A stretch of DNA of 64,000 nt, taken from Algibacter miyuki. GTDB taxonomy: Bacteria; Bacteroidota; Bacteroidia; Flavobacteriales; Flavobacteriaceae. The stretch lies in NCBI RefSeq assembly GCF_030409805.1, contig NZ_JAUFQP010000007.1:806001-870000 (forward strand), given 5' to 3'. Positions 55,870 through 64,000 of the stretch are shown here, in pieces (position 1 is the first letter of the stretch; the number at the start of each line of letters is the position of its first letter). A program made the position numbers and the translations under genes. The notes under the pieces are model-generated. The model was not told the DNA's origin, made no database searches, and saw only the letters and a list, made by a program, of their open reading frames with translations.

Positions 55870-56586
55870 TTAAATGTTTTTGTTTCTGAGGTCGTATTCT
55901 TCTTGTCCGGCACAGTAACTTTCTATGTCTTTGTTGTTGCCATAAACGACTAAAATATCGTTTTCGAGCACCAAGGTTTCAGAGTTTACACGACCAATAC
56001 TTGCTTTAATTATACTTTTTTTTCCTAAAATATTACGTTTTTCCGTAGTACGGATAATGGTAATTAAGGTCAGGTGAAATTTATTAGTGGTATCGAGTTC
56101 TTTTAATGTTTTTCCGAAGAAATCGGGTTTAGCTTTGACTTCAGAAATGGTGAAATTGTCGTCTAGTTGATAGTTTTCTAAAGTAGATTTAAAATTAATT
56201 TGCTTGGTTAATCGGTTTGCCGAATCTTGCTCCGGATGAATAATACTGTGCACGCCCATGGCTTCTAAAATGGTATCGTGAATAGGTGAAAGTGCACGGC
56301 TAATTATTTTTACATCGGATAGTTTTTTTACAATAGCGGTGGTAATTATAGCGGCGCCTTCATTTTCGCCAATGGCCACAACAACTTTGTCGGCATCTTT
56401 TAAAGGTACGGCGTTATAGGCTAATTCGTTGGTAGAATCCATACAGATGGCGTGAGAAACTTGGTCTTTTACCAAATTAATTTTATCCATTTGCTTGTCT
56501 ATAGCAATCACTTCGTTGCCTGTTTCGGTGAGGCTTAATGCTAAGGCATTTCCGAAGTTTCCGAGTCCGATAACGATTATTTTCAT
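55870..56586 (-). CDS. trkA: TrkA-type K+ uptake regulator (RCK domains)
   Basis: This is a 238-residue cytoplasmic protein with an RCK_N Rossmann domain (GLGNFGNAL at 7-15) and a C-terminal RCK_C domain (about 145-220). It gates the TrkH channel next to it in response to nucleotides. It lies between trkH and hemE, with a 33-base gap to trkH. Confidence 0.93.
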   Translation of the reverse strand: MKIIVIGLGNFGNALALSLTETGNEVIAIDKQMDKINLVKDQVSHAICMDSTNELAYNAVPLKDADKVVVAIGENEGAAIITTAIVKKLSDVKIISRALSPIHDTILEAMGVHSIIHPEQDSANRLTKQINFKSTLENYQLDDNFTISEVKAKPDFFGKTLKELDTTNKFHLTLITIIRTTEKRNILGKKSIIKASIGRVNSETLVLENDILVVYGNNKDIESYCAGQEEYDLRNKNI

Positions 56587-56619
56587 CTGTATTAATTATT
56601 AAATTACTTGTAAAACGCT

Positions 56620-58371
56620 TTAGTTAATTAAAATATTTTCTTTTGGATACTCATAAAATTGATGATTTATTTGGCGTAATAAACCAATCATTAAATTGAG
56701 CATACCAATACGGCCAATAAACATAACGGCTATAATAACGTATTTACTTGCTTCGGTTAAAGTTGGGGTGAAATTCAAACTTAAACCTACGGTACTATAT
56801 GCTGAAAAACACTCGAAAACTACGGTTAGTAGGGGTGTGTTTTTAGGTTCAAAAATAAGTAAAGCCATGATTGAAATACCAATAACAATAAGCGAAATGC
56901 ATAAAATAGCAAAGGCTCTAGATGTGGATTCAGCAGAAATACGTTTTCCGAAAATTTCAATACGACTTTTTCCTCGGGCCACCGAAAAAACATTTAGTGT
57001 TGCCAATGCAAAGGTACTGGTTTTTATACCACCACCGGTTGATGCTGGTGAAGCACCTATCCACATTAAAAATATGATGAATAATAAGGATGGTAGCGTC
57101 ATTTGGCTGTAATCTATAACGTTAAAACCTGCTGTTCTAGGGCTTACCGAATTAAACGCAGCATTGGTGAGCTTACCTACTATAGTGGTATGCTCTAGCA
57201 TGGTGTTGTTGTATTCTGAAATGAAAAAAAATACCCAGCCTACAAAAAGTAAAATAGAGGTGGTGTAAATTACAATTTTAGTATTTAGTGTTATTATAGG
57301 CCTGCGTTTATGGATTGAATGACTTGTGAATGTTTCTAAAACTAATATCTTTATTTTTTGATAGAAGTTGAAAATAATATTATGTCCTAAACCGCCAATA
57401 ATAATGAGTAGCATAATAATCCATTGAAAACCATAGTTGAAACGGATGCTTTCTTCAAATAAACCTGAAGGTAAAATGGAGAAACCGGCGTTACAAAATG
57501 CCGAAATAGAATGAAACACAGAAAAGAAGAGTTTGTCTTTTATAACCACATCATCGAGTACTGAAAAGTAAATGAATAACGCACCAATAAGTTCTAAAGT
57601 AACCGTAAAAATAACCACGTTTAAAGCTGCACGAAAAACATCTTTTAAGCCTTCTTGAGCAATAAAATCTTTAGTGTTTAAACCTTCTTTAAAAGAAGAA
57701 CTTCCTCTAAAGAAAAACGCAAAAAAGGACGTAAATGTTAGTATGCCTAAACCACCTAGTTGAATTAAAACTAAAATAATGGTTTGCCCAATAATGGTGA
57801 AATCCTGACTCGTATCTAAAACGGCTAAACCTGTAACACATGACGCACTAGTAGCTGTAAATAGAGCGTTTGTGAAAGTAATACCATGAGTAGTTGCGCT
57901 AGGAAGCATGAGTAAAAAAGCGCCTAAAATGGCTAAAATAAAAAAGCTACCTACAAATACAATGGCGGGATTAAAATAAACCTCGTAAATGTAACGTACA
58001 AAAACCAGAAGCCTCAATAGGAAATATAAAATAAGACCTAATTCTAGTATGGGTTTTACTTTTTGTAATATATAGTGGTAGTCGTTATGGTTATGCACCA
58101 CAGCAACCACTGTAGAAATAGCTAATAAAAGTGAGATAATTACAATGTTAACCAGTGCCACATTTTTGTTGGTGCGGTACTTGTAAACAAAAAGCTTAAC
58201 GGTGTTAAAAATCAGTAATAAAAGCGATAATGTAATTAGCCCAAAAACGTGTGGCGAGGTGTAATTATCGGCATGATCGAAACCTAAATCAAAAACAATA
58301 AAAAATAATACGATAATATCGAAAAAACGATAAATGTAATTAAGTAGCGATTGTTTTTTTAATCTAGACAT
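56620..58371 (-). CDS. trkH: TrkH family K+ uptake channel
   Basis: This is a 583-residue membrane protein with the four pore-loop repeats of the Trk/Ktr family, for example TATSASCVTGLAVLD, SAFCNAGFS and SAYSTVGLSLN. An extra N-terminal region with several helices (about 15-130) precedes them. It probably carries K+ with TrkA. It lies 43 bases after the hemC-hemD gene within the run of heme genes. Confidence 0.93.
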   Translation of the reverse strand: MSRLKKQSLLNYIYRFFDIIVLFFIVFDLGFDHADNYTSPHVFGLITLSLLLLIFNTVKLFVYKYRTNKNVALVNIVIISLLLAISTVVAVVHNHNDYHYILQKVKPILELGLILYFLLRLLVFVRYIYEVYFNPAIVFVGSFFILAILGAFLLMLPSATTHGITFTNALFTATSASCVTGLAVLDTSQDFTIIGQTIILVLIQLGGLGILTFTSFFAFFFRGSSSFKEGLNTKDFIAQEGLKDVFRAALNVVIFTVTLELIGALFIYFSVLDDVVIKDKLFFSVFHSISAFCNAGFSILPSGLFEESIRFNYGFQWIIMLLIIIGGLGHNIIFNFYQKIKILVLETFTSHSIHKRRPIITLNTKIVIYTTSILLFVGWVFFFISEYNNTMLEHTTIVGKLTNAAFNSVSPRTAGFNVIDYSQMTLPSLLFIIFLMWIGASPASTGGGIKTSTFALATLNVFSVARGKSRIEIFGKRISAESTSRAFAILCISLIVIGISIMALLIFEPKNTPLLTVVFECFSAYSTVGLSLNFTPTLTEASKYVIIAVMFIGRIGMLNLMIGLLRQINHQFYEYPKENILIN

Positions 58372-58414
58372 TTTAAATCATACCGGTTTAATTTGGTATA
58401 AATGCGTATTGATA

Positions 58415-59989
58415 TTAAATGTAGTGCTCGTTCACTAATTCAATCACACTTTCTACAGTTGGCACTTTGGCTACCCGAACATCTTTAAAATGCTTTTTAG
58501 CTTCATTTGCAGTGGTTTCACCAATACAAAACGCAATAAGGTCTTTATTGTTTTTTTGAGTGAAACTTTCAACAGTAGATGGACTGTAAAACATAACTGC
58601 TTCAACAGTATCTGTAACTTTTACGCCATCGTATTTGGTTTGATAAGCTTCAATTTCGGTAACTTCAATATTGTTTTCAGCTAGAATAGTTGGTAAAGCA
58701 TCTAATCTAATATCGCTACAGAAATATGTTACTGCGCTACCTTCCATAAACTCTACTAAATATTCAGCAAGTTTTTTAGCGTTCTTTTCGGTGTGTGTCA
58801 CTTTTCCAATACGGTTTTCAACTAAACGTTTGGTTCTACGACCTACACAATAAATATTTTTAAACTGTAATTCTATAGCCGAGTAGTTTGTGGTAAGTGA
58901 TTCTACAGTATTTTGGCTAGTGATAATTACATTCTGAATTTCGTTTTTTAAGAATCTTGGGTGAATACGGTTTAAGTTTATTTTTACCACATCGGTACTT
59001 TCTGAAACTACCTTTTGGTGAAACAATAAACGTTGATCTTCCGTTAAGGCTTTTGTAGAATATACATTAGTTTTCCTATCGGAATTTTTAATTTTATCCA
59101 TTAAACGTTTTCCACCACGTTCAATAACAAAATCGGCGCAATACTGAGCAATATCATTGTGCTCTCCAAGTTTTTTAACACGAGAAACATCAATGCGTTT
59201 GGTACCATCAGGACTTAATAAAACACCTGTAAAGGTTATTTCTTCGTCTTTTATAACGGCTAAAGCACCAATAGGAGCCGAACAGCCACCTTCTAATTTA
59301 TTTAAAAACTCGCGTTCAATCGTGGTGCAAATTTCAGTTTCTTTGTCGTTTAATTCTGCACAAATAGCTATCGTTTCTTCATCTTCTTCCAAAGCTGTAA
59401 TCATAATAGCGCCTTGCGCTGGAGCAGGTACCATCCAGTCTAAATTAATAGCTTCTTCTGGTCTAACTCCAATACGTCCAATACCGGCAGCAGCAAAAAT
59501 AGCACCATTCCAATCGCTATCTTCAAGCTTTTGTAAACGGGAATTTACGTTACCTCTTATTTCGGTGATGGTATGTGTTGGAAAACGGTTAAGCCATTGA
59601 GCACGGCGGCGTAAACTACCGGTTGCAATTACGGCATCCTTAGATCCTAAAAATTCTTCATTATCTTTAAATACTAAAGTATCCTTTACATTACCACGTT
59701 TTATAACGGCGGCTTGTACAATACCTTTCGGTAAGAGTGTTGGCACGTCTTTTAAGGAGTGCACAGCAATATCAATATCGTTGTTAAGCATGGCAATATC
59801 TAATGTTCGTGTAAAAACACCAGTAATACCTAACTCATAAAGCGGTTTGTCTAAAACTAAATCGCCTGTAGATTTTACAGGAACGAGTTCGCTTTTATGA
59901 CCTAAATGTTCAAGTTGACTTTGTACTATTTTGGCTTGCCATAGTGCTAATTCACTATCGCGCGTGCCAATTCTTATAATTTTAGACAT
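58415..59989 (-). CDS. hemC-hemD: Fused porphobilinogen deaminase and uroporphyrinogen III synthase
   Basis: This is a 524-residue two-domain enzyme. Residues 1-300 are porphobilinogen deaminase, with the dipyrromethane cofactor cysteine C236 in LEGGCSAP and the substrate-binding block HSLKDVP. Residues of about 308-524 resemble uroporphyrinogen III synthase (HemD fold; low sequence conservation is usual). The join makes a substrate-channelling enzyme plausible. The start overlaps the hemA stop by eight bases (ATGTCTAA), typical of coupling. Confidence 0.92.
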   Translation of the reverse strand: MSKIIRIGTRDSELALWQAKIVQSQLEHLGHKSELVPVKSTGDLVLDKPLYELGITGVFTRTLDIAMLNNDIDIAVHSLKDVPTLLPKGIVQAAVIKRGNVKDTLVFKDNEEFLGSKDAVIATGSLRRRAQWLNRFPTHTITEIRGNVNSRLQKLEDSDWNGAIFAAAGIGRIGVRPEEAINLDWMVPAPAQGAIMITALEEDEETIAICAELNDKETEICTTIEREFLNKLEGGCSAPIGALAVIKDEEITFTGVLLSPDGTKRIDVSRVKKLGEHNDIAQYCADFVIERGGKRLMDKIKNSDRKTNVYSTKALTEDQRLLFHQKVVSESTDVVKINLNRIHPRFLKNEIQNVIITSQNTVESLTTNYSAIELQFKNIYCVGRRTKRLVENRIGKVTHTEKNAKKLAEYLVEFMEGSAVTYFCSDIRLDALPTILAENNIEVTEIEAYQTKYDGVKVTDTVEAVMFYSPSTVESFTQKNNKDLIAFCIGETTANEAKKHFKDVRVAKVPTVESVIELVNEHYI

Positions 59990-61244
59990 TTTTTGTAGAA
60001 GGTTCTAGTTGGAACACTTTTTTAATAAGTTCAAGACTATCGTCTGTAGAAACGTCATCATCTTTTAAATGATGCGCAAAATGATTGGTTATTTTCTGAA
60101 TGATATTATTGCTGATTAATGCAGCTTGCGACTCGTTAAAGTCTGACAGTTTTTTACGTTGTGTATCTAATTCTGCCACAGCAAAATCGTTCAGTTTATG
60201 TTTTAAAGCTTTAATGGTTGGTGCGAATTTTCTAGTTTCTAACCAACTGTTAAATTCTGCTTTTACTTCTTCTATAATCGCTTCCGCGGAAGGGATATGT
60301 AATTTTCGAGCTTCTAATGTTTGGTCGGTTATTTGTGATAAATGATCTAAATGTACCAGTTTAACATGCTCTAGTTCTTCAACATTTTCATCAACATTTT
60401 TAGGAATCGATAAGTCTAAAATTAAAAGCGGTTTATTCGATTGAATAATGTGTTTGTCAATCGTTGGGCGTTGTGCACCAGTAGCCACAATTAAAATATC
60501 CGATTCGCTTATTTCTTCTTGTAAATTCGAATAATCTTTAACTACTAAATTGAACTTTCCGGCTACTTGTTCGGCCTTCGTTTTAGTTCTATTTATAAGT
60601 GTGATGTGTTCGTTTTTAGTATGTTTTACCAGGTTTTCACAAGTATTTCTACCTATTTTTCCTGTTCCGAAGAGTAAAATGTTTTTATTGGTAATATCTT
60701 CAACAGCATTAAAAATGTATTGTACCGATGCAAAAGATACCGATGTGGCACCCGATGAGATTTCGGTTTCATTCTTAATACGTTTGCTGGCCTGAATTAC
60801 GGCATTTATTAAACGCTCTGAAAACGGATTTAATAAACCGTGTTTTCTAGATAGTTTTGCGCTAATTTTTAATTGACTTATAATTTCGAAATCGCCTAGA
60901 ATTTGGCTGTCTAATCCAGAACCTACACGGAACATGTGGGAAATGGCTTCGTTGTTTTTATAAACGTAAGCTACCTTTTGAAAATCTTCTATGGTGCCGT
61001 TTGTGTTGTCACAAAGCAGTTGGATAAGTTGAAATGGGTGTTCTGCAAATCCGTAAATTTCGGTTCTGTTACAAGTAGATGTAACAACTAAGCTTTCTAT
61101 AGCGTTGGTTTTAGCTTGGTTTAAAAGGGCTAATTTACCTTCTTCACTTAAACTAAAACGACCTCGCATGTCGGCATCGGCTTTTTTGTAACTCAACCCA
61201 ATGGCGTAGAAGTATTTACTTTTCGAAATGTTATACTTTTGCAT
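59982..61244 (-). CDS. hemA: Glutamyl-tRNA reductase
   Basis: This is a 420-residue enzyme starting the C5 heme route from glutamyl-tRNA. The catalytic cysteine is C58 in TSTCNRTEIYGF, and the NADPH-binding domain has LLFGTGKIGRNTCENL. The C-terminal dimer domain is present. It is the first gene of the long minus-strand run, with a -7 box 21 bases upstream. hemL, the next step, is not in the window. Confidence 0.97.
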   Translation of the reverse strand: MQKYNISKSKYFYAIGLSYKKADADMRGRFSLSEEGKLALLNQAKTNAIESLVVTSTCNRTEIYGFAEHPFQLIQLLCDNTNGTIEDFQKVAYVYKNNEAISHMFRVGSGLDSQILGDFEIISQLKISAKLSRKHGLLNPFSERLINAVIQASKRIKNETEISSGATSVSFASVQYIFNAVEDITNKNILLFGTGKIGRNTCENLVKHTKNEHITLINRTKTKAEQVAGKFNLVVKDYSNLQEEISESDILIVATGAQRPTIDKHIIQSNKPLLILDLSIPKNVDENVEELEHVKLVHLDHLSQITDQTLEARKLHIPSAEAIIEEVKAEFNSWLETRKFAPTIKALKHKLNDFAVAELDTQRKKLSDFNESQAALISNNIIQKITNHFAHHLKDDDVSTDDSLELIKKVFQLEPSTKNV

Positions 61245-61264
61245 ACTTAACTAAAAATGTGAAG

Positions 61265-61272
61265 CAAAAGTA
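61265..61272 (-). promoter_or_regulatory. Promoter -7 box of hemA
   Basis: On the minus strand this reads TACTTTTG, matching TAnnTTTG, 21 bases upstream of the hemA start. Confidence 0.6.
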
Positions 61273-61326
61273 TATCTATAGTCCTCTAAAAAATAACGCT
61301 CAAAGAACTTTTAGTATCGTTTGTGG

Positions 61327-61473
61327 TTTTTTAGCGGTGTTTTTTCTGAATATGTAATAAATATCATATTTTTGCACTGAAAGTAATGGGTTTTATCAAT
61401 AGAATCTAGAACGAATCTAAATAAGATAATGGAAAATACCGCTAAAAGTACGAGTAAAAACACCGCTAAAAGT
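61327..61473. repeat. Repeated ACCGCTAAAAG motif around the AraC start
   Basis: ACCGCTAAAAGT occurs at 61438-61449 and 61462-61473, 24 bases apart in the first codons of the AraC gene. The inverted form TTTTTTAGCGGTGT is at 61327-61340 upstream. The long-range inverted pair could fold in the mRNA or DNA. Confidence 0.5.
61367..61374 (+). promoter_or_regulatory. Promoter -7 box of the AraC gene
   Basis: TATTTTTG matches TAnnTTTG, 54 bases before the ATG at 61429. Confidence 0.55.
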
Positions 61474-62334
61474 TCATTTTTAGAAACGGAGGTGGAAGAA
61501 GGATTTTTGGTTTTAATGTATAAAAACGATGATATTGAATCGCAAAACATTGTAAAAGATATACATAGTGATTTTATTCAGTTTCATTTTTGTGTTAAAG
61601 GTGGTAGTCAGTTTGTTTTTAACGAAGGGCGTTACACGTTAAATATTCTAGAAGAAAACTCATTGTTACTCTATAATCCACAGCGTGATTTACCAATAAA
61701 TTTAAAAATTGATCCGAATTCGTGGATGGTTTCTATTTTAATTTCAATTAAAAAATTTCACGGCTTATTTTCGCAAGAAGCGGGTTATATCACCTTTTTA
61801 AGTGGTGATAATAAAGATAAAAAATATTATAAAGATGGTGTTATTTCGCCATCGATGGCCATTGTTTTAAATCAGCTTATAAATTACAATCTGAATAATT
61901 CTATTAAGAATCTTTATTTTAAAGGTAAGGCTTACGAGCTTTTAAGTTTGTACTTTAACCGAAGCGAAGATGCGAATGTAGAACAGTGTCCGTTTTTAGT
62001 GGATGAAACGAACGTAATTAAGTTGCGAAAAGCAAAAGATATTATAATTTCAAGAATGGCAGAGCCTCCAAGTTTACAAGAGTTGGCCGATGAAATTGGA
62101 TTGAATATTAAAAAATTAAAAGAAGGTTTTAAACAAATTTATGGCGATTCGGTTTTTAGTTTTTTATTTGACTATAAAATGGAAGTGGCACGAAAATTAT
62201 TGGAAGCCGGTAATGATAACGTGAACGAAGTTGGTTTAAAAGTAGGTTACAGTACATCCAGTCATTTTATTTCAGCATTTAAAAAGAAATATGGTACCAC
62301 GCCTAAAAAATATGTGATGTCGTTAACATCATAA
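61429..62334 (+). CDS. AraC family transcriptional regulator
   Basis: This is a 301-residue protein with an N-terminal sensing domain (about 20-190) and a C-terminal AraC HTH pair (about 205-300), with LQELADEIGLNIKKLKEGFKQIYG and EVGLKVGYSTSSHFISAFKKKYGTTPKKY. It faces hemA across 184 bases and is followed by genes ending in hemH. A role in heme or iron regulation is likely from place alone. The first codons encode a repeat, TAKSTSKNTAKSS. Confidence 0.92.
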   Translation: MENTAKSTSKNTAKSSFLETEVEEGFLVLMYKNDDIESQNIVKDIHSDFIQFHFCVKGGSQFVFNEGRYTLNILEENSLLLYNPQRDLPINLKIDPNSWMVSILISIKKFHGLFSQEAGYITFLSGDNKDKKYYKDGVISPSMAIVLNQLINYNLNNSIKNLYFKGKAYELLSLYFNRSEDANVEQCPFLVDETNVIKLRKAKDIIISRMAEPPSLQELADEIGLNIKKLKEGFKQIYGDSVFSFLFDYKMEVARKLLEAGNDNVNEVGLKVGYSTSSHFISAFKKKYGTTPKKYVMSLTS

Positions 62335-62386
62335 TCAAAGCAAAAACGAAACCTATGATATGTTTTTGTGATAAATTAAAAAATAT

Positions 62387-62551
62387 ATGAAATATTTAAG
62401 CCCAGAAATTGAAGCGCTAGCAAAAAATGTAAGTACAAAATCGTTAGCACGACCTACAACGTCTTGTGGGATTTTTCAAGATTGCGATTATACCGAAACA
62501 CGACCAAAATTATATCAACAACAACTAACAAATAAACCAAAAACAAAATGA
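62387..62551 (+). CDS. Small ORF (54 aa) coupled to the ThuA-like gene
   Basis: A short ORF, too small for usual gene lists. It begins MKYLSPEIEALAKN and contains two cysteines, in TTSCGIFQDCDYTE. It lies between the AraC gene (52 bases) and the ThuA-like gene, whose ATG overlaps its TGA stop (ATGA at 62548-62551). No homologue is recognised. Coupling argues that it is translated. Confidence 0.6.
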   Translation: MKYLSPEIEALAKNVSTKSLARPTTSCGIFQDCDYTETRPKLYQQQLTNKPKTK

Positions 62552-63252
62552 AATCAATTTTAATCGTATTAATCGCCTTCTTCTCATTAACAAGTCATGC
62601 CGCCGACCGCGTATTGGTGTTTTCAAAAACAGAAGGATTTCGCCATAAATCTATTGAAACCGGAGTAAAAGCAATTCAAGCTTTGGGTTTAGAAAATAAG
62701 TTTAAAGTGACGCATAGCGAAGACTCTAAAGTGTTTTTAGATAAGAAATTGAAGCGCTACGATTTAATCATTTTTCTGAATACCACAGGAGATATTTTAA
62801 ATTCTGAAGAAGAACAAGCGTTTAAAAAATATATTAATAATGGTGGTAGCTTTTTAGGAGTTCACGCGGCTACCGATACTGAATTTGAATGGGAATGGTA
62901 CGGGAAATTAGTTGGTGCTTATTTTATAAATCATCCAAAACAGCAACAAGCATCTATGGTAGTAAATGATAGTAAACATCAAGCTACAAAACATTTACCA
63001 AGCCCATGGAGTCATTATGATGAATGGTATAATTTTAAAGATATTAGCAGCGATATTCATGTGCTTTTAACTTTAGATGAAAGTAGTTATGAAGGTGGTA
63101 AAAACAAAGATTTTCACCCTATAGCTTGGTGCCAAGAATTCGATGGCGGAAAAATGTTTTACACCGGAATGGGACACACCGAAGAATCATATGCAAACCC
63201 AGAATTTAGACAACATTTACTTGGCGGTATTTTATACTGTTTAGACAAGTAA
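62548..63252 (+). CDS. Secreted ThuA-like (trehalose utilisation) domain protein
   Basis: This is a 234-residue protein with a signal peptide (ending TSHAA or nearby) and a ThuA glutamine-amidotransferase-like fold. The family blocks LVFSKTEGFRHKSIE, GGSFLGVHAATDTEFEW and GHTEESYANPEFRQHLLGGI are seen. Proteins of this type act in sugar metabolism, but the exact reaction is unknown. It is 14 bases upstream of hemH, which is not an expected partner. Confidence 0.88.
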   Translation: MKSILIVLIAFFSLTSHAADRVLVFSKTEGFRHKSIETGVKAIQALGLENKFKVTHSEDSKVFLDKKLKRYDLIIFLNTTGDILNSEEEQAFKKYINNGGSFLGVHAATDTEFEWEWYGKLVGAYFINHPKQQQASMVVNDSKHQATKHLPSPWSHYDEWYNFKDISSDIHVLLTLDESSYEGGKNKDFHPIAWCQEFDGGKMFYTGMGHTEESYANPEFRQHLLGGILYCLDK

Positions 63253-63266
63253 AATAAAAATATAAC

Positions 63267-64000
63267 ATGAAAAAAGGAATTTTACTCGTCAATTTAGGCT
63301 CTCCCGAGAGTCCATCACCAAAAGACGTAAAAAAATATTTAGGTGAATTTTTAATGGACGAGCGTGTTATTGATATTCCGTTTTTGGCGCGAACGGCGTT
63401 GGTTAAAGGGATTATTTTAAAAACACGTCCCAAAGCATCGGCGGCAGCTTATCAAAAAATTTGGTGGGATGAAGGGTCTCCTCTAATTGTGTTGTCTGAA
63501 AGACTTCAAAAGAAAATTCAAAATGAAGTAGAATACCCTGTGGCACTTGCTATGCGTTATGGTAGTATGACTATTAAAAAAGGTTTGCAAGAATTAGTAG
63601 ATAAAGGCGTTACCGAAGTTTTGTTGTTTCCGTTATATCCACAATTTGCTATGGCAACTACGGAAACGATAACGGTTTTAGCAGAAGAACTACGGAAGGA
63701 ATTTTTTCCAAGTTTGAAAATAGAATCGGTACCAGCGTTTTATAACAAACCCGATTATATAGAAGTACTTTCAAATTCAATTAAAAAACATTTGGAAGGA
63801 AAAAAATACGATCATGTTTTGTTTTCATATCACGGTGTTCCTGAAAGGCATATTCGTAAAAGTGATATCACTAAATCGCATTGTAAAATCGATAAAAGTT
63901 GTTGTAGCACGCCAAGTAAAGCACACGAGTTTTGTTACCGTCATCAATGTATGGAAGTAACGCGATTGGTGGGCGAAAAACTACAATTTACTGAAGGTGA
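63267..64000 (+). CDS. hemH: Ferrochelatase (partial, 3' end outside window)
   Basis: The first 244 codons of ferrochelatase, which puts Fe2+ into protoporphyrin IX. The family blocks GILLVNLGSPESP, ALAMRYGSMTI, LFPLYPQFAMATTET and the active histidine in LFSYHGVPERH are present. A Cys-rich insert after the last block (HCKIDKSCCSTPSKAHEFC) suggests a bound metal or Fe-S cluster. It closes the heme pathway started by hemA on the opposite strand. Confidence 0.95.
   Translation, partial: MKKGILLVNLGSPESPSPKDVKKYLGEFLMDERVIDIPFLARTALVKGIILKTRPKASAAAYQKIWWDEGSPLIVLSERLQKKIQNEVEYPVALAMRYGSMTIKKGLQELVDKGVTEVLLFPLYPQFAMATTETITVLAEELRKEFFPSLKIESVPAFYNKPDYIEVLSNSIKKHLEGKKYDHVLFSYHGVPERHIRKSDITKSHCKIDKSCCSTPSKAHEFCYRHQCMEVTRLVGEKLQFTEG

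Noticed and set aside
55869..55913. Longer hemE starting at 55913
   Set aside because: It would overlap the trkA gene, while 55868 gives the usual HemE N terminus one base after the trkA stop.
1..64000. Prophage, integrative element or secretion-system island
   Set aside because: No integrase, transposase, phage structural or conjugation gene was seen; the gene set looks like core chromosome with small repeats only.

Overview
The window looks like a chromosomal segment of a marine-type Flavobacteriaceae (Bacteroidota). The evidence is low-GC DNA, the gliding lipoprotein GldH, a Bat/MoxR aerotolerance cluster, carboxypeptidase-D-type TonB receptors, signal peptides ending in AQ, and repeated use of the Bacteroidota promoter -7 box TAnnTTTG. 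No prophage, IS transposase, CRISPR array or rRNA was seen. It is mostly core genome, with one tRNA (Asn-GTT).

Layout. 1-5116 (minus): moxR, DUF58, a BatD-like gene, batA and batB (cut by the window edge). 5388-7329 (plus): an SDR dehydrogenase and an AlbA_2-domain protein. 7397-12963 (minus): a TerB-like protein, then a compact operon of single-domain response regulator, TonB-dependent receptor and YfiR-type histidine kinase. 13131-17904 (plus): mfd and a TlpA-like thioredoxin lipoprotein-type gene. 17912-25757 (minus): a metal-uptake operon of TonB receptor, TroA-type binding protein, an APH-like kinase, the ABC ATPase, two permeases with winged-helix-like tails, and yraN. It faces mntR across a near-ideal DtxR-type palindrome. 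26593-30882 (minus): DUF1080, a 45-aa Cys-rich membrane peptide, feoB, feoA and an SCO1 homologue. 31042-42037 (mostly plus): rseP, tRNA-Asn, a glycosyltransferase, a TPR protein, cvpA, a PSP1-domain gene, gldH and a class A PBP. 42218-43612: both subunits of a 3-oxoacid CoA-transferase, then a tiny ORF with its own terminator.

43982-61244 is one long run of minus-strand genes. Its upstream half is the tetrapyrrole pathway: hemA, a hemC-hemD fusion, hemE, hemF and hemB, interleaved with trkH/trkA, an EI24-like membrane protein, a GNAT enzyme and a YchJ-like protein. Downstream come serine hydrolases, a CNNM-type transporter, ogt, a hot-dog-like protein, a PolB-like exonuclease and a double-domain oligopeptide ABC ATPase. 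61429 to the end (plus) holds an AraC regulator divergent from hemA, a previously hidden 54-aa ORF, a ThuA-like protein and hemH (truncated by the window).

The main theme is metal and heme economy: Mn/Zn uptake under MntR, ferrous iron uptake by Feo, copper delivery to the oxidase by SCO1, and heme synthesis. No wholly unknown multigene defence-like system was found. The most unusual items are a coupled APH-like kinase inside the metal ABC operon, the regulator-receptor-kinase operon, a family of intergenic elements bounded by GGCGTT/AACGC ends, a CAGTNNN heptad repeat in the Bat operon, and two small ORFs.
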